Below, piece after piece: positions 12,270-23,393 of a stretch of 64,000 nt of DNA (position 1 is the stretch's first letter; the number at the start of each line of letters is the position of its first letter). The position numbers and the translations under genes are program-made. This DNA is from Lycorma delicatula (taxonomy: Eukaryota > Arthropoda > Insecta > Hemiptera > Fulgoridae): contig NC_134465.1 in the NCBI RefSeq assembly GCF_047948215.1, positions 13,120,522 through 13,184,521 on the forward strand, read 5' to 3'. The notes beneath the pieces are model-generated. The model saw only the letters and a program-made list of their open reading frames with translations. It had not been told where the DNA came from and searched no databases.

Positions 12270-13982
12270 GCTCTTACATCAAACACATATGCTGTCTCTG
12301 TTCTGTCATGGGTAATAAAAAAATACCATTGATGTAAGTTCCGGCATTCTTAGTATGAAACCAAACATGACAAGGTCAGATGGTATATCCATCAAGCTAA
12401 TAATAAAGAATAAACGATTCAAGATTAAGGAAAACTAAAATGTTAACGAAAGAAAAGTTTGAAGAAACAATGAGAAGAAGAACAATCTACCCTTGGAGAA
12501 ACTGTATTATGAGACAAATAACTCCATTCAGAGAAAATTTAAGATTTCTCTAGTCATTGGGCATTAATCTAACCCACAATTTCTTGGAAGATCATGATAT
12601 TTTTGTGCAAATTGTACCGGCATATTAGCGATCGATAATTTTTAGATTAACAGATCCAGTAAAACCTGCAATTCCTTCAAAACTTAAACAACAATGTAAG
12701 AACTGGTTCGGGGTTCCTTAACAACATCACATTTATCCAGAATTTTGTATTGTTGCCCTAACTTAGAATGTTCAAAGAGTTGTTCTAATATATTTGTAAC
12801 CGTTTTAAAAGAGATTCGATAATAGTTAAATTTAAAGGTTTATTTATTTCTAAAAAATTATTAGATTTAAACAGCTTAGACATAAAATTTCATCTGGATG
12901 TGATGATTATAATTTGTTTGATTCTATATCATATATATCTTTGCACATGACATGTTTTGAACAATATCATGGTTTTTTTTTTGAGATACTTTAGAAATAA
13001 GCTTATTTTATTGGATTTATATTTTTACACATATAAATTTGATAATTTTTATCTTTAGATGTACTTAATAGTTTGATATGTTTTTGTTTATAATCGCTGA
13101 CAATTATATTAATTTAAAAGTATATACTGAATCAAATATTTAGTTTGTTTTATCATTGTAAAAATTTATATTTTTAAATTATGTTAGTATCAATAATAAA
13201 TAATAAGATTTAATATTTTTTTCTAAAAAAAAAAAATAATATTTAGTGGATATTTGTAAATAATTGTTTTACCTTTACATTTCGAAAATATCATAACATA
13301 AGATAATGTATTGTTTTTTTAATAGGAATATTTTTAATAAAATTGCTTTGTATAGTAATGGGTTTGAAAATTCAACCTTAAATTTTAACTTTTGAGTATG
13401 TTTATTTTATAATGCTTTAGAGTTATCGACAAATTATTTCAATATTTTAACTAGAGCTTCTATTGAATCATATGCCTTTAATAATCTTAGAAATATATAT
13501 ATTAATTCAAGATCTCTAATTTTTTGGTATGATTATTATCATCTTTAATTTTTTTTTTTTTTTTTTTGCAAAAACAAGTGTTTTAAATTTTTACATTATT
13601 TATTATCAAACTATCTATGGTGGAAATATGTGAATCTATTAAAACTCAGCCCTATCAAACTAGCTAATTAATGTACTGTTAACAAACTAACTAATTTTGT
13701 ATGATATTTTACATTTTTCAAATTTTTTATCTAAAGGAAAAAAAATCAGATTTTTAGATTTTCTCATTTTTTACAACCAGACATAAAGTATGAATCACTT
13801 CTGAAAACAGTATACTTCCTTTTTTTTTAAAGCACAAATATTCCATGTAAGTATATTCCAACTAGTAGTATTTCAATTACAATAAATAGACTTAAATTGA
13901 GAATTATTTAGACTAATTTAAGTAAAACCTATGAAAAATCTATACTATATTTTTCCTTTTGAAAAACTCATATTTTATTTTT
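12270..13982. other. Non-coding interval, no gene seen
   Basis: Very AT-rich with poly-T runs (13550-13567) and no exon signal that could be joined to a reading frame. Confidence 0.5.
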
Positions 13983-14148
13983 GGTTAATTGAAACCCAAC
14001 CACTAAAGAACATCGTATTCCAAATCCAAATAAAAATCCACGATCTAGTATTCAAATCCAAATAAAAATAACTGACTTACTAGGACTTGACCGCTGGAAC
14101 TCTCAAATTTCAAATCAACTGATTTGGGAAAGATGCGTTCACCACCAA
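13983..14148 (-). repeat. tRNA-derived SINE, family B, partial
   Basis: Reverse complement of the family-B head. It carries the Y-box-like aatcaactgatttggga segment and the gaaacccaaccactaaagaac segment shared with 16542, 34683, 49262 and 63683. A short internal duplication (attc(c)aaatccaaataaaaat twice, 14017-14070) is private to this copy. The poly(A)-side tail is missing. Confidence 0.75.
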
Positions 14149-15389
14149 ACAAAATAATTATCGTGTTATACTTTCATTAGTTTTATTCATACTGTACAAT
14201 CTACATTAATAGAAGCGTTATATTATGAACTTTGTAGACTAAACAAAGTAAATTGTTATACTGGGCAAGACATAAAATAAAAACACAAATATCAGAATAT
14301 TGATAATTTTTAATTTTATTATAATAATCAAACAAAATGTTAATATTTAATCAATTACGATCCTAATACATTACATTACTGAAAAAAACAGTTCAAAGGA
14401 ATAACATAAACAGTAGTAAATATAATAAAATATTAAAATTGAAATAATAACAACAAAAAATTGAAACTAAATGTAAACTAGCCTAAATGTACTTATGGTA
14501 GATTTCAAAACAAGGAGTTAAATATTAAGATCTGGTTGCAAAGCACACAATGAACAATAATATTGGGATTCTCTTTTGATTACATAATTTTTTGCACGCA
14601 CACTCGAGCTTCATTGGTTTCCATTTGCTGTGAAATATGAATTTGGGTCTTGCCAATGCCTCTATTAAGTGCTTGATCCAGCCTTATTTTCTATCTATTA
14701 ATACAGATTAATTTTTAATAAGAAGTCAGTAATGATGTTCTTACAATTTTCACCCCATCTATCACACAACTGATTAAAATTAATAAAAAAAAATAGCTAA
14801 CAAAATTGAATGTAGAATAATGCTATTAAGAGTCCATTGAATATTAAAAGCATGAATTATAGCGGTTATAATATTTGTAATCCATTGTGCATTGAATAAG
14901 TATGGAAAGACTGATTAACTGGTCAAGCAGACAAATGTAACTTTTACTAAGAAACATACCTGAGTCCAGATTAAATATGGAGAGGGAAAAATTATACATA
15001 CTTGTATATTACAATAACTGTAACTTGAATAAAGAGATGGAAATTTGATCAGCTGTTAAAAGGTAATGGCGCATCCAGGAAGGATGATAAAGACAATTAT
15101 TTCCATAATACCAATGTCTGTGATAGAAGGGATGAAGATTTAATTTTCAACACCATCATTCATTTCCTCTAAATTTGCAGTTATTAGTAGTTTGTTTAAA
15201 AACTTTAATTGTTTAATGACATTTTTTTGTTGAAACTATTTCAGAATGTAATCTCAGTCATTTCAAATAGGTTATTTAGTGAAAAAATATTGCTCTATAT
15301 AATTCGTTTATCTTTTCATTAGTTTTATAGACAGTGTGATAAAATTGTATCAAAAACGTATTTACCGGTGGAAAGTACAGTTTACAAAT
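14149..15389. other. Non-coding interval, no gene seen
   Basis: AT-rich single-copy-looking DNA. No splice-bounded reading frame or RNA gene was recognised. Confidence 0.45.
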
Positions 15390-15757
15390 CTCAAAGCTAA
15401 CCTACTTGTAAAAAATCTTAACTGTAACCTTATGGTAAAAAAAGGTGAAGATAAAATAAAAAACGATATCCTTGCTTCCAAGGATAAATACATAGAATAC
15501 CTCAATAAATGCATCTGAAATGCCTAAGGTATTTAAGATCTAATTAGTCCTGGATAGAATGGAAAGAGAGATAAATAAAAGAACTCGAAGCTAGCCTACT
15601 TGTCAAAAATTTAACCTTACCTGCAAAAATAAAGGTGAAAATAAACCTAAATAAAAAACTTTATCCTTGCTTCAGTAGAACCTAAGATATTGAGAATGAA
15701 GCAGATCTAATCGGTCCTGATATTAGACAGAATGAAAAGAGAGATAAATAAAAGAAT
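15390..15757. repeat. Imperfect tandem duplication, ~175-195-bp unit
   Basis: 15390-15583 and 15584-15757 align end to end. Both contain agctaacctacttgt/agctagcctacttgt, then aaggtgaa(g/a)ataaa, atccttgcttc, agatctaat and the shared end gagagataaataaaaga. The short plus-strand frame at 15336-15518 lies in unit 1 and is not conserved in unit 2, which argues against coding. Confidence 0.8.
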
Positions 15758-16541
15758 AATGCCTGAAACAAGTTTTCTGAATAAGAGAATTCTATGTTGA
15801 AAGAAGAATCAATTAATTTGAGATCCACATGTATTTCAGTGGTGTTTTTCTAAAGTAAAACCTTGACATTGTGTTCAACAGATTGCAAGCTCATGAGATG
15901 TGAAAGCAGAATGATTAGTTAAGAATAGGGAGGACCACATAAAGAATCTTAATACAGTGTTAGCAGTAATTACCGATTCAAAAATTGAAAGAATCATAAC
16001 GACTAAAATGACTCAAACCTCTTTTATAAATGATTAAGCAAAGATATTTCAACCGATAACATGATTGATTAGTAATCCTATCCATTTTATTTTTAAAAAT
16101 TATATTAAAATTAACGCCAACTTGAAATGCAGACTGAGTTAGTATATCATTTTTTCTCAGCCAAAATTTCATTCTTACTAATCTCTGTTAAAAATGACAG
16201 ACTAACAAAGCTCAGGGGAGCAATAAGATTTTAACGTAACATTTGATGTTGATGACTGAATATGAAATGACATTCCAATCAATAATGTTGAAGTAAGTGA
16301 ATCTAAATTATCATTTCTGTACTTTATTTTTAAAAAACATAAAATTTTGCTGAATTCAATAATTTCATACGGTAACTAATAAAATTCATTGAAGAAATCC
16401 CTTATCTTTTATTTTTTGTAGTGGATTATCGCATCATCACATTCATAATTAAATATACATAACCTTGAAAATAAATGATTTTATTTATGGAAAGCTATAA
16501 AATTTAATGAAGAAAAAACATTCATTTTTTTCTGTAATGTT
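15758..16541. other. Non-coding interval, no gene seen
   Basis: AT-rich DNA up to the SINE insertion. The minus-strand 64-residue frame at 15978-16172 shows no domain. Confidence 0.45.
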
Positions 16542-16806
16542 CTTTCTTATTCCTGTTTAGGTATTACTTCAGAGGGTGATATGTGTGAGTTTAAGCGAAG
16601 TGTAATCTTCTACAGTCTCAGTTCAACCATTCCTTGGATGTGCGTCTTGAAATCCAACCACCAAAGAACACCAGTATCCATGATCTAGTTAGTATTCAAA
16701 TACATACAAAAGTAACTGCCTTTACTAGGATTTGAACGCTGGAACTCTCGACTTCTAAATCAACTTATTTGGGAAGATGTGTTCACCACTAGACCAATCT
16801 GGTGGG
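16542..16806 (-). repeat. tRNA-derived SINE, family B, full length with target-site duplication
   Basis: Complete minus-strand copy: tail side at 16542-16640 (tcctgtttag ... ctcagttcaaccattcc) and tRNA-like head side at about 16720-16806 (aggatttgaacgctgg, actagaccaatctgg). The flanks carry the 14-bp direct repeat ttttctgtaatgtt at 16528-16541 and 16807-16820, the target-site duplication expected of LINE-driven retroposition. Confidence 0.9.
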
Positions 16807-16820
16807 TTTTCTGTAATGTT

Positions 16821-17693
16821 AGTTTAATTTGAAATTATATAGTGTTACATATGAAGTTGTAATTGACCAATTGCATGCATCAACGTGTTTATCTCTGTGT
16901 ATAAAAAAGTTTAATTTTATGTAAGAATATATATACATAAAAATAGAGGTACTTTTGAGGTGATCACATTTAATATGAATACAAACTGGTGATGTTAAAA
17001 ATAAAAATTCAACAGTTTTTTCTAAAGTGAAAGTGACAGAAGCTTAACCAGCTTTTGTCTTAAAATAACACTAATGCTACATTTTAAGGAAATGATATTG
17101 ACTGATGTGAAGTAATAATATTGTATGATTTAACCTAAAATAATGCATGATGTTAGGTGATCTAATCCAGAAACATGAATTTGCATCCATATTTATACAT
17201 GTATTTTCTTTTAATTTAACTAATATTTTTATGACTACAATATTTTTGTACGGCAGGTATTTTAATTTAAATAAAGTAAAATCTTCAGAATTTGTTTCAT
17301 TAATTTAACTATAAAAGACATCAGTAAATCCTTAATACGCTAATCTGTAACTTACTGACTCTTTTATTACACAAATCTTTTTTGCATAAATTTTTTCCCC
17401 AGGCCCGCAGGAACTGAGAGAAAATAAATGGAGACTTATATTTCAGGAAACAACAAGTAAATGGAGAGGAATTCTGGCTGACCCATAGTTAAAAATAAAG
17501 GAAAAACTTAAACAATCAATAATACATTGTATGTAGAATACTGAATCGGTATTCTAATACTGAAAAAATCAATATTCTTACGCATGTTTTTTTAATCTTA
17601 ACATTTCCAGGTTATCAACCTGTGGTAATACAGTGTGATTAGAATTGAAATATACATTTTTTATAGCTTATAAAAATTAAACTGGTATATGTG
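16821..17693. other. Non-coding interval, no gene seen
   Basis: AT-rich DNA between a SINE and a deleted transposon. No gene feature recognised. Confidence 0.45.
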
Positions 17694-18229
17694 AATACAG
17701 TAAATGAAATGGTTTTACAGGGAATTTTTTTAAAGTTTATCTTGGTATATCTGTTCAGCTGCTAATGTCACTGATTGATGTGTCATGTTACCAGACTGGC
17801 AAGGTGCCCACTACTGCTGTAGAGAAAGTTTTTTCTGTGTTCGAATTAATCAAAACATACTCTGTTACTGCCGTGCAATTGCATTTCAGAACAAAATATG
17901 GTAAATCACCATATGGTGAAAGTGTTGGCTACCAAGTAGTCCAGACTTGACACCTTGCAACTACTTTTTATGGGATTACGTAAAAGACAAAGTTTTTGTA
18001 CCGCCCCTTCCTGTTGATATCGGCGACTTAATATGACGTATTGGAAATACTGTTGCTACCATTGACCAATATATGCTTGCACATGTTTGGGACGAATTCA
18101 ATAACCATGTTGATATCTGTCGTGTTACAAATGATGGTGCACACATTAAACATTTATAAATAAGAACTTAAAAATAAATTTTTAATAAAGCTGTTGAAAG
18201 TATATATTTTATTTGTAATCACCTGTATA
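17694..18229 (+). mobile_element. Internally deleted DDE (IS630-type) transposon
   Basis: The frame from 17765 gives an N-terminal transposase segment (VFELIKTYSVTAVQLHFRTK) that runs directly, after KYGKSP, into the C-terminal end. That end reads SPDLTPCNYFLWDYVKDKV and VCRVTNDGAHIKHL-like residues in a second frame, closing near 18160. The central catalytic region of the usual ~330-350-residue protein is missing, so the element can only have moved by a transposase supplied in trans. Weak terminal repeats (atacagtaaatgaaat on the left, the reverse complement of a tatacaggtgattaca-like end on the right) suggest the limits. Confidence 0.65.
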
Positions 18230-18279
18230 TAAAATAATGTATGACAATTAGAAATATTTCTGCATTTATTTTGATAAAA

Positions 18280-18450
18280 TAGCGGCAGAAACTCACACAA
18301 TGTTAGTGCAGATATTCAGTTGATGCTTTTCGTCAAACACAGATCTACAACTGATTTTTAAAAACGGTTAAGATGTGTTGATGATGATGATGAATGTTCA
18401 GGATGACCATCTACCAGCATTACACCAAATATAAAAAATTTGTAAATAAA
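18280..18450 (+). pseudogene. Mariner transposase N-terminal relic
   Basis: One frame reads RCVDDDDECSG, a stop, then PSTSITPNIKNL. This is the conserved linker after the first helix-turn-helix of mariner transposases (acidic stretch, SGRPSTS, then an N-I-x-x-V/L motif). The arginine codon of SGRP is a TGA stop. No DDE region follows. Confidence 0.6.
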
Positions 18451-19054
18451 GAGGTGAAACAGAATTTAATCTAAAACTCCTATTTCTTTTACTTTTATCT
18501 AGTCATTTCATCCTTCACATTACTTTAAGTATAGATTTGTAAATAATTTTCTTCCATATGTGTTCTCCCTTTTCATGTTAAGATATTATTTACCTAGTTA
18601 AAATGTTTTAGCAGAAATATTTTTTTAAACATGATTTCAAAAGTGGAGTTGTTTAAGTGCAAGCCAGGAAAGTTTGAAAAAAATTAATTTTATGAGATAA
18701 CTTAAAAATCTGATGTGTACAATGCTGCACTCCTATAAATATGAAGTGCTGAAAATTACGTGGGTTGATGTAAAATTTTTAAGATAAATTTGAGAAGAGA
18801 ATAGTAAGGAAAGAGTGGTGGGCTCTACCTATATTTAGGAATGTTGTTGGACATTGAAGATTAACAAATTTGAATTGATTTTTCCTCCCCAACATTGTAT
18901 TGAACAAAAATAATACAAGCATACTTTGTTGGAAAATCTTATGTTTTGTATTACTTTCTGGAAATTATAAGTTAATTAAGCATTATTATTTAAGTTTTTG
19001 TGCTTAAAAGATAAATTTAATATTGTAAGAAATATAATTCTTTTTGTTCTCATA

Positions 19055-19085
<31 letters not shown>

Positions 19086-19279
19086 CTTTTAAGTTATTTT
19101 ATGTTTTCCATTGAAAACTGTGTAATTTAAATTTATCATATCTACTTATAATACTCCTGATTTAAAGACACTAACTCTACCAAACACCACGAGTAACAGC
19201 GTAAGACATCCTTCATGTACTGACTACATGTATTGGATTCAATCTAAGCAGATATGTTTATTATTGATAGGCGGTTTTG

Positions 19280-19840
19280 TTTGCTTGTGATTGTGCTACG
19301 ACCACTTTCAGAAAACAATCTGTAATGTTTAAATTCGATTATGACGGATTTAGCTGGATACAGATGTATAATTGGTTTAAATGTTTTAAAAAATTGCTGA
19401 ACATGCATTGTTGTTGATGAATGTTTGGTGTGATCGTTAACCAGCATTATACCAAAAAAATGTCATTGCAGTTAGGATTTTGATTTTGGAAAATCTTAGA
19501 CACACCATCAACAGTATATGTAACATGAAATTATTGTACAGCACATGTCAGTAGCTTTTGTTAAGGATTGGAATCTTACAAAGGTTTCCGCAAAGGTTTT
19601 GCCGTGACTAGTATTTGATGAACAAAAATAATATCGTAAATTGCAAACTTAAATGTCTGCAGTGAACTGAAATAATTGGTGCAAACCGATTGAAATTTCC
19701 TTTGTAGATATGACCCTGAATCAAGCAGTACTCAACACAGTGAAAGGGCCCGTTTCACTTCAGCCAAAGAAAGTCTCAAGTCAAGAGCAACATTCAGATT
19801 CTCGTTGATATGTTTTTTTATTTTATACCGATGGGATTAT
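19280..19840 (+). pseudogene. Mariner transposase relic next to the zinc-finger exon
   Basis: Islands in order: a WIQMYNWFKCF segment (about 19350-19385, first HTH), KVSAKVLP then LVFDEQK (about 19578-19626, the VPRLLTDEQK region) and KGPFHFSQRKSQVKSNIQIL (about 19742-19805, the SPRPKKAR region before the third catalytic block). Stops and frameshifts are frequent. It ends about 210 bases before the splice acceptor at 20052-20053, so it lies in the presumed intron. Confidence 0.6.
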
Positions 19841-20053
19841 CCGCAAGGAGTTAATCTCCTTTTTAGATGATTAATGGAAAATTTTATAATCTTAACAGTC
19901 TTTTTGGTACTGTTTATAAAAGTTTTTGATGTCCTTTTTCATTTTATTTTTGGTGTTTACAGCAAATTTAATTTAGATTGATTCATCTTATTCGTTGTTA
20001 TTCATTGTTTATATTTTTTTTTTCTTGAATATAATATATGTCTTTTATTTTAG

Positions 20054-20967
20054 GATCTTGCTGATGAAACAACTGACGATTCAGTTTTAGAAAATGTTGA
20101 GGATAATATTCAGAATATGAAATATATGATTCTCAAGAAGCGTAAAGATAACGTTTTACGTAATCGCCTATGTAAAATATTCAATGAAATGGACAGTGTT
20201 ACTAGTGATGGATTTAATAACGATAAAACATTAGAATTTGAACACGATATAAGAATTAATAATAATAATAATGATGTAAGCGATAGATTAGTGGAGTGTA
20301 ATAAACAAAATATTAATGACGCTAAGAAATATACGTGTAATCATTGTGAAAAAACATTCAAGTCAAAATATAATCTGATGCATCACAATAATATTCATGT
20401 CGGAGAAAAAAGTTACCGTCGTACATTATGTCAAAATTCATTTTATCGAAGCGATGATTTAAATAGACATTTTTCTATTCATATCGGTGAAAAAAGATTT
20501 AAATGTAACACTTGTGAAAAACGTTTAATAATAATGGTAATTTGAAGAAACACCTTATAATTCATACAGGTGAGAAGAAATTTACGTGTAATATTTGTTT
20601 AAAGACTCTTAATAATAGTAATTTGAAGAAACACCGGTTCATACTGGAGAGAAAAATTTTATATATAATATTTGTTTAAAAAATTGTAATAACAGTAGCA
20701 ATTTGACAAAATATCTTATAATTCATACTGGGGAGAAAAAATTTACATGTAATATTTTTGCAAAGTCGTTTTTTAAAGACGCATCTTTTCATTCACACTG
20801 GTGAGAAAAAATTTTCGTGTAATTTTTGTCAATTGTCTTTTAACCAGAATTGTCATCTGAAGTCACATCTTTCTATTCATACTGGACAGAAGAAATTTAC
20901 GTGTGATTTTTGTCAAAAGTCTTTTAATAGAAAAGATAAGATTAGAAAAACAAGTTATTGTTCATAA
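20054..20967 (+). pseudogene. C2H2 zinc-finger exon, frame-broken
   Basis: An exon-like region starts after tcttttattttag (AG at 20052-20053) in phase 0. The lead-in is acidic (DLADETTDDSVLENVEDN); a lysine/arginine patch and asparagine runs follow. Zinc fingers start at about 20329: finger 1 YTCNHCEKTFKSKYNLMHHN is intact, and finger 2 has lost its first cysteine (RTLCQ). Finger 3 is broken by a frameshift near 20525. Further fingers (NNSNLKKH, SSNLTKYLIIH, LKTHLFIHTGEK, CHLKSHLSIHTGQK, DFCQKSFNRK) continue in other frames to 20967. The repeat is 28 residues with TGEKKFTC linkers. The intact family binds DNA in the nucleus; several frameshifts here make this a decaying copy. Upstream exons were not identified. 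Confidence 0.75.
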
Positions 20968-21809
20968 AGAAGAAATTTCTATAAGATTATCTTCATAATA
21001 GTATATATTTATATAACTTCTAAGATTTACTAATGGTACAAAGTATTAGTGTTTGTATTGTTATTTTAAATGTTTGTATGAAGTTAGTGTATTAGTTGAT
21101 GTACAGTATTATTAAATTTTGTTTTTAAGAATTACTTATTTAGTTTTGTTCTACTTGTTAGGAAGTAAGTTGTTCTCGTTACTCATGTACTTGTAAGTAC
21201 ATAAGTAACTCATATTTTTCATCAAAATGATTAAAAAATGTTTTACTGAAATAATTCATATTCAACAAAAAAATGGTAGTTTGGTAGTTAATATATACTA
21301 ATTCTGTTCCAAAGGTATCTGATCATAAATAAGGTAAAAAGTAACTTACCTGTTAGCTTCTTATACTAATTTATTTCAAAGCTGTGAATTCATGTAATCC
21401 AGCAGTTTTGTTGCATTAAGTTTATTTTTGTTGTGGTTGTCTTCTTTAAAAAGAAAAACAAGAACTGTCTGTACAAGGTGCAGTAAAAGATTACATGGGG
21501 AGTGTTTTCCTACTCATAAATTTAAAGAAAACATTTACCCAAAATGAAATATTTTATCCAAAAACAAATACAGATTGATTTGTTGGTAACAAATTAATAT
21601 TTATTAAATATTAATAATTTGATAATATGGATGGATTTATTTATAACATGGATACTGCAGGCTATGTACTATCGGGCTTCTGGAAGCAATTATTTTGTAA
21701 ACAGTGATCCAATTTTCATAATTTTTGTTTTATTTTATCAAGAAATTCATGGACATATTTACATTCATTAGTGAATTTTTTTTGTATTTTATTTTTTTTG
21801 GTTTCTGTA
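20968..21809. other. 3' flank of zinc-finger array, no gene seen
   Basis: AT-rich with several AATAAA-like words and no exon. It could contain the old 3' UTR of the zinc-finger gene. Confidence 0.4.
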
Positions 21810-22093
21810 GGGGGGGGGGGGGAAGCTCTGTCAGCCGCCGTCAGGTCCACACTGATGGCAGTGCGAGGCTGTTATTTTAGGGGAGTTAGGTTACATGCTA
21901 ACCTCACTCCCTTAGGTTAGGATTTAAAGCTGCTAGTGTTTAGGTCAAGTTCGTTAAAATATAATTTTAGTTATAGGTCAAGTTCAGTAAATTATAATTT
22001 AAGTTAAGTAAGGGAGAGGGGTTTTAGTCGATGCAAGCCCGACACTGCCGTCTTGTATGGGCAAGCGGCGGCTGGTAGAGTTTTCCCCTCCTC
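21810..22093. mobile_element. MITE-like element with ~50-bp imperfect inverted ends
   Basis: The left end (G run then ggaagctctgtcagccgccg, 21821-21840) matches the reverse complement of the right end (cggcggctggtagagttttc, 22063-22085). The match continues inward through cag(t/g)g(t/c)-rich words to about 50 bp on each side, with mismatches. The interior has two direct copies of a taggtcaagttc motif followed by AT-rich DNA. There is no reading frame. The GC content of the ends contrasts with the surrounding DNA. No target-site duplication could be fixed because of the G and A homopolymers at the borders. Confidence 0.65.
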
Positions 22094-22539
22094 AAATGCA
22101 AAAAAAAAATTTAGTTGTAAGAATGGGAGAGAGGTTTTAATCAGTGAGAGCACTAACCTGCATATAAGTAAATATATACCCCTAAATATATTTTAAAATA
22201 TTTTATATCTTTTACCAAGGCTGTTCAAAAAGTACTCTACCCAACACAGATGTGGTGCAAGTATGACCAAATTACTATTTAAGTACGATTCTTTAGATGT
22301 TATGCTATGAAGTATCAGATGTATATGTTTATTTTTGCAGTTGTATAGCACAAGAATAAAACAAAGTTTAATATTATTTGGAATATGGATAAAATTTATT
22401 ATGTTTGAACTATTATTAAGTACTTGTGTTAAAAACGGTAATTCTAACAGACATAAAAAAGTTTTAAATTCACTTTAAAGAATTCTTCTTTTTCATTTTT
22501 TTTAATTAAAAAAGTGGGCTGCTGAATTTAAATACGGTT

Positions 22540-22970
22540 GTAGATCAATTTAAGATGATAAAAGCTCAGCACATCCAAAACCTGCTAAGACTGACAAAAT
22601 CATCAAAAATTTCACAATGTTGTATTAAATTATCACCGACTCATGATGGTGTCCGCTACAATTATGCACATGATTTGGTTGACATCGCAAACATTTCAGT
22701 AGATGTGTCCACTACACCTATAAACATTTTAGGTGTGAAAAACTTTCTGCTCTATGGGTGCTGCATTTGTTAACAACTGACCATAAACTTCTCAATGCTA
22801 TTATAAATTTATTTAAATATAATTCCACTGAGTTTCTTCAATGTTCTATTACACTATATGAAACACAGATTCACCTTTACATATCAGAGACCAAAGAATA
22901 ATGGTTGCGTGAAATTGTGCCAAAGAAAGAGAAAATGGTTCAAAATACAAAAAAAAAAAAAAACACGGAT
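22540..22970 (+). pseudogene. Mariner transposase relic
   Basis: In mixed frames: HPKPAKTDKIIKN (about 22570-22608), RCEKLSALWV and LLTTDHK (about 22736-22788, equal to the KLSARWVPRLLTxDQK block) and TEFLQCSITLYETQIHLYIS (about 22830-22890). The last matches the first catalytic block EFL.R.ITxDETW, with the catalytic Asp replaced by Tyr. The element is inactive. A run of A ends the recognisable part. Confidence 0.65.
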
Positions 22971-23393
22971 ATGCATTTTTTCTGTTATTTAAAAAAGATT
23001 CAGCTGGGAAATAGTTTTCAACAGTTGAAACTCAATAGAATTTCAACCACGCTGATTATTATCGATACATGTAATTCAAGAATTTGTGAATCTATTACTG
23101 GGCCTTTTTTCCAGAAAATTAATCTTTAATTTTGTAAATTAAATACTGTTAGTTTCTTTTACAAAATAATAAGAGATTTTGAGGTTACTGATAAATCTCT
23201 ACTAATGAAAGATTTATCGATTAAATTTGTTGTTTATGACTTAAGTATTGAGAAAGGAATTCCATCAGTAGCAACTGAATCTTTAATTTTTATGTGCAAA
23301 GTCCGTGTTTTAATTCTTGTATATCGACCTTAAAAAATAGTAATACAATAATTTGGGTCCCAGAAAAATGTAATCACTTTTTTTTTGCCATTT

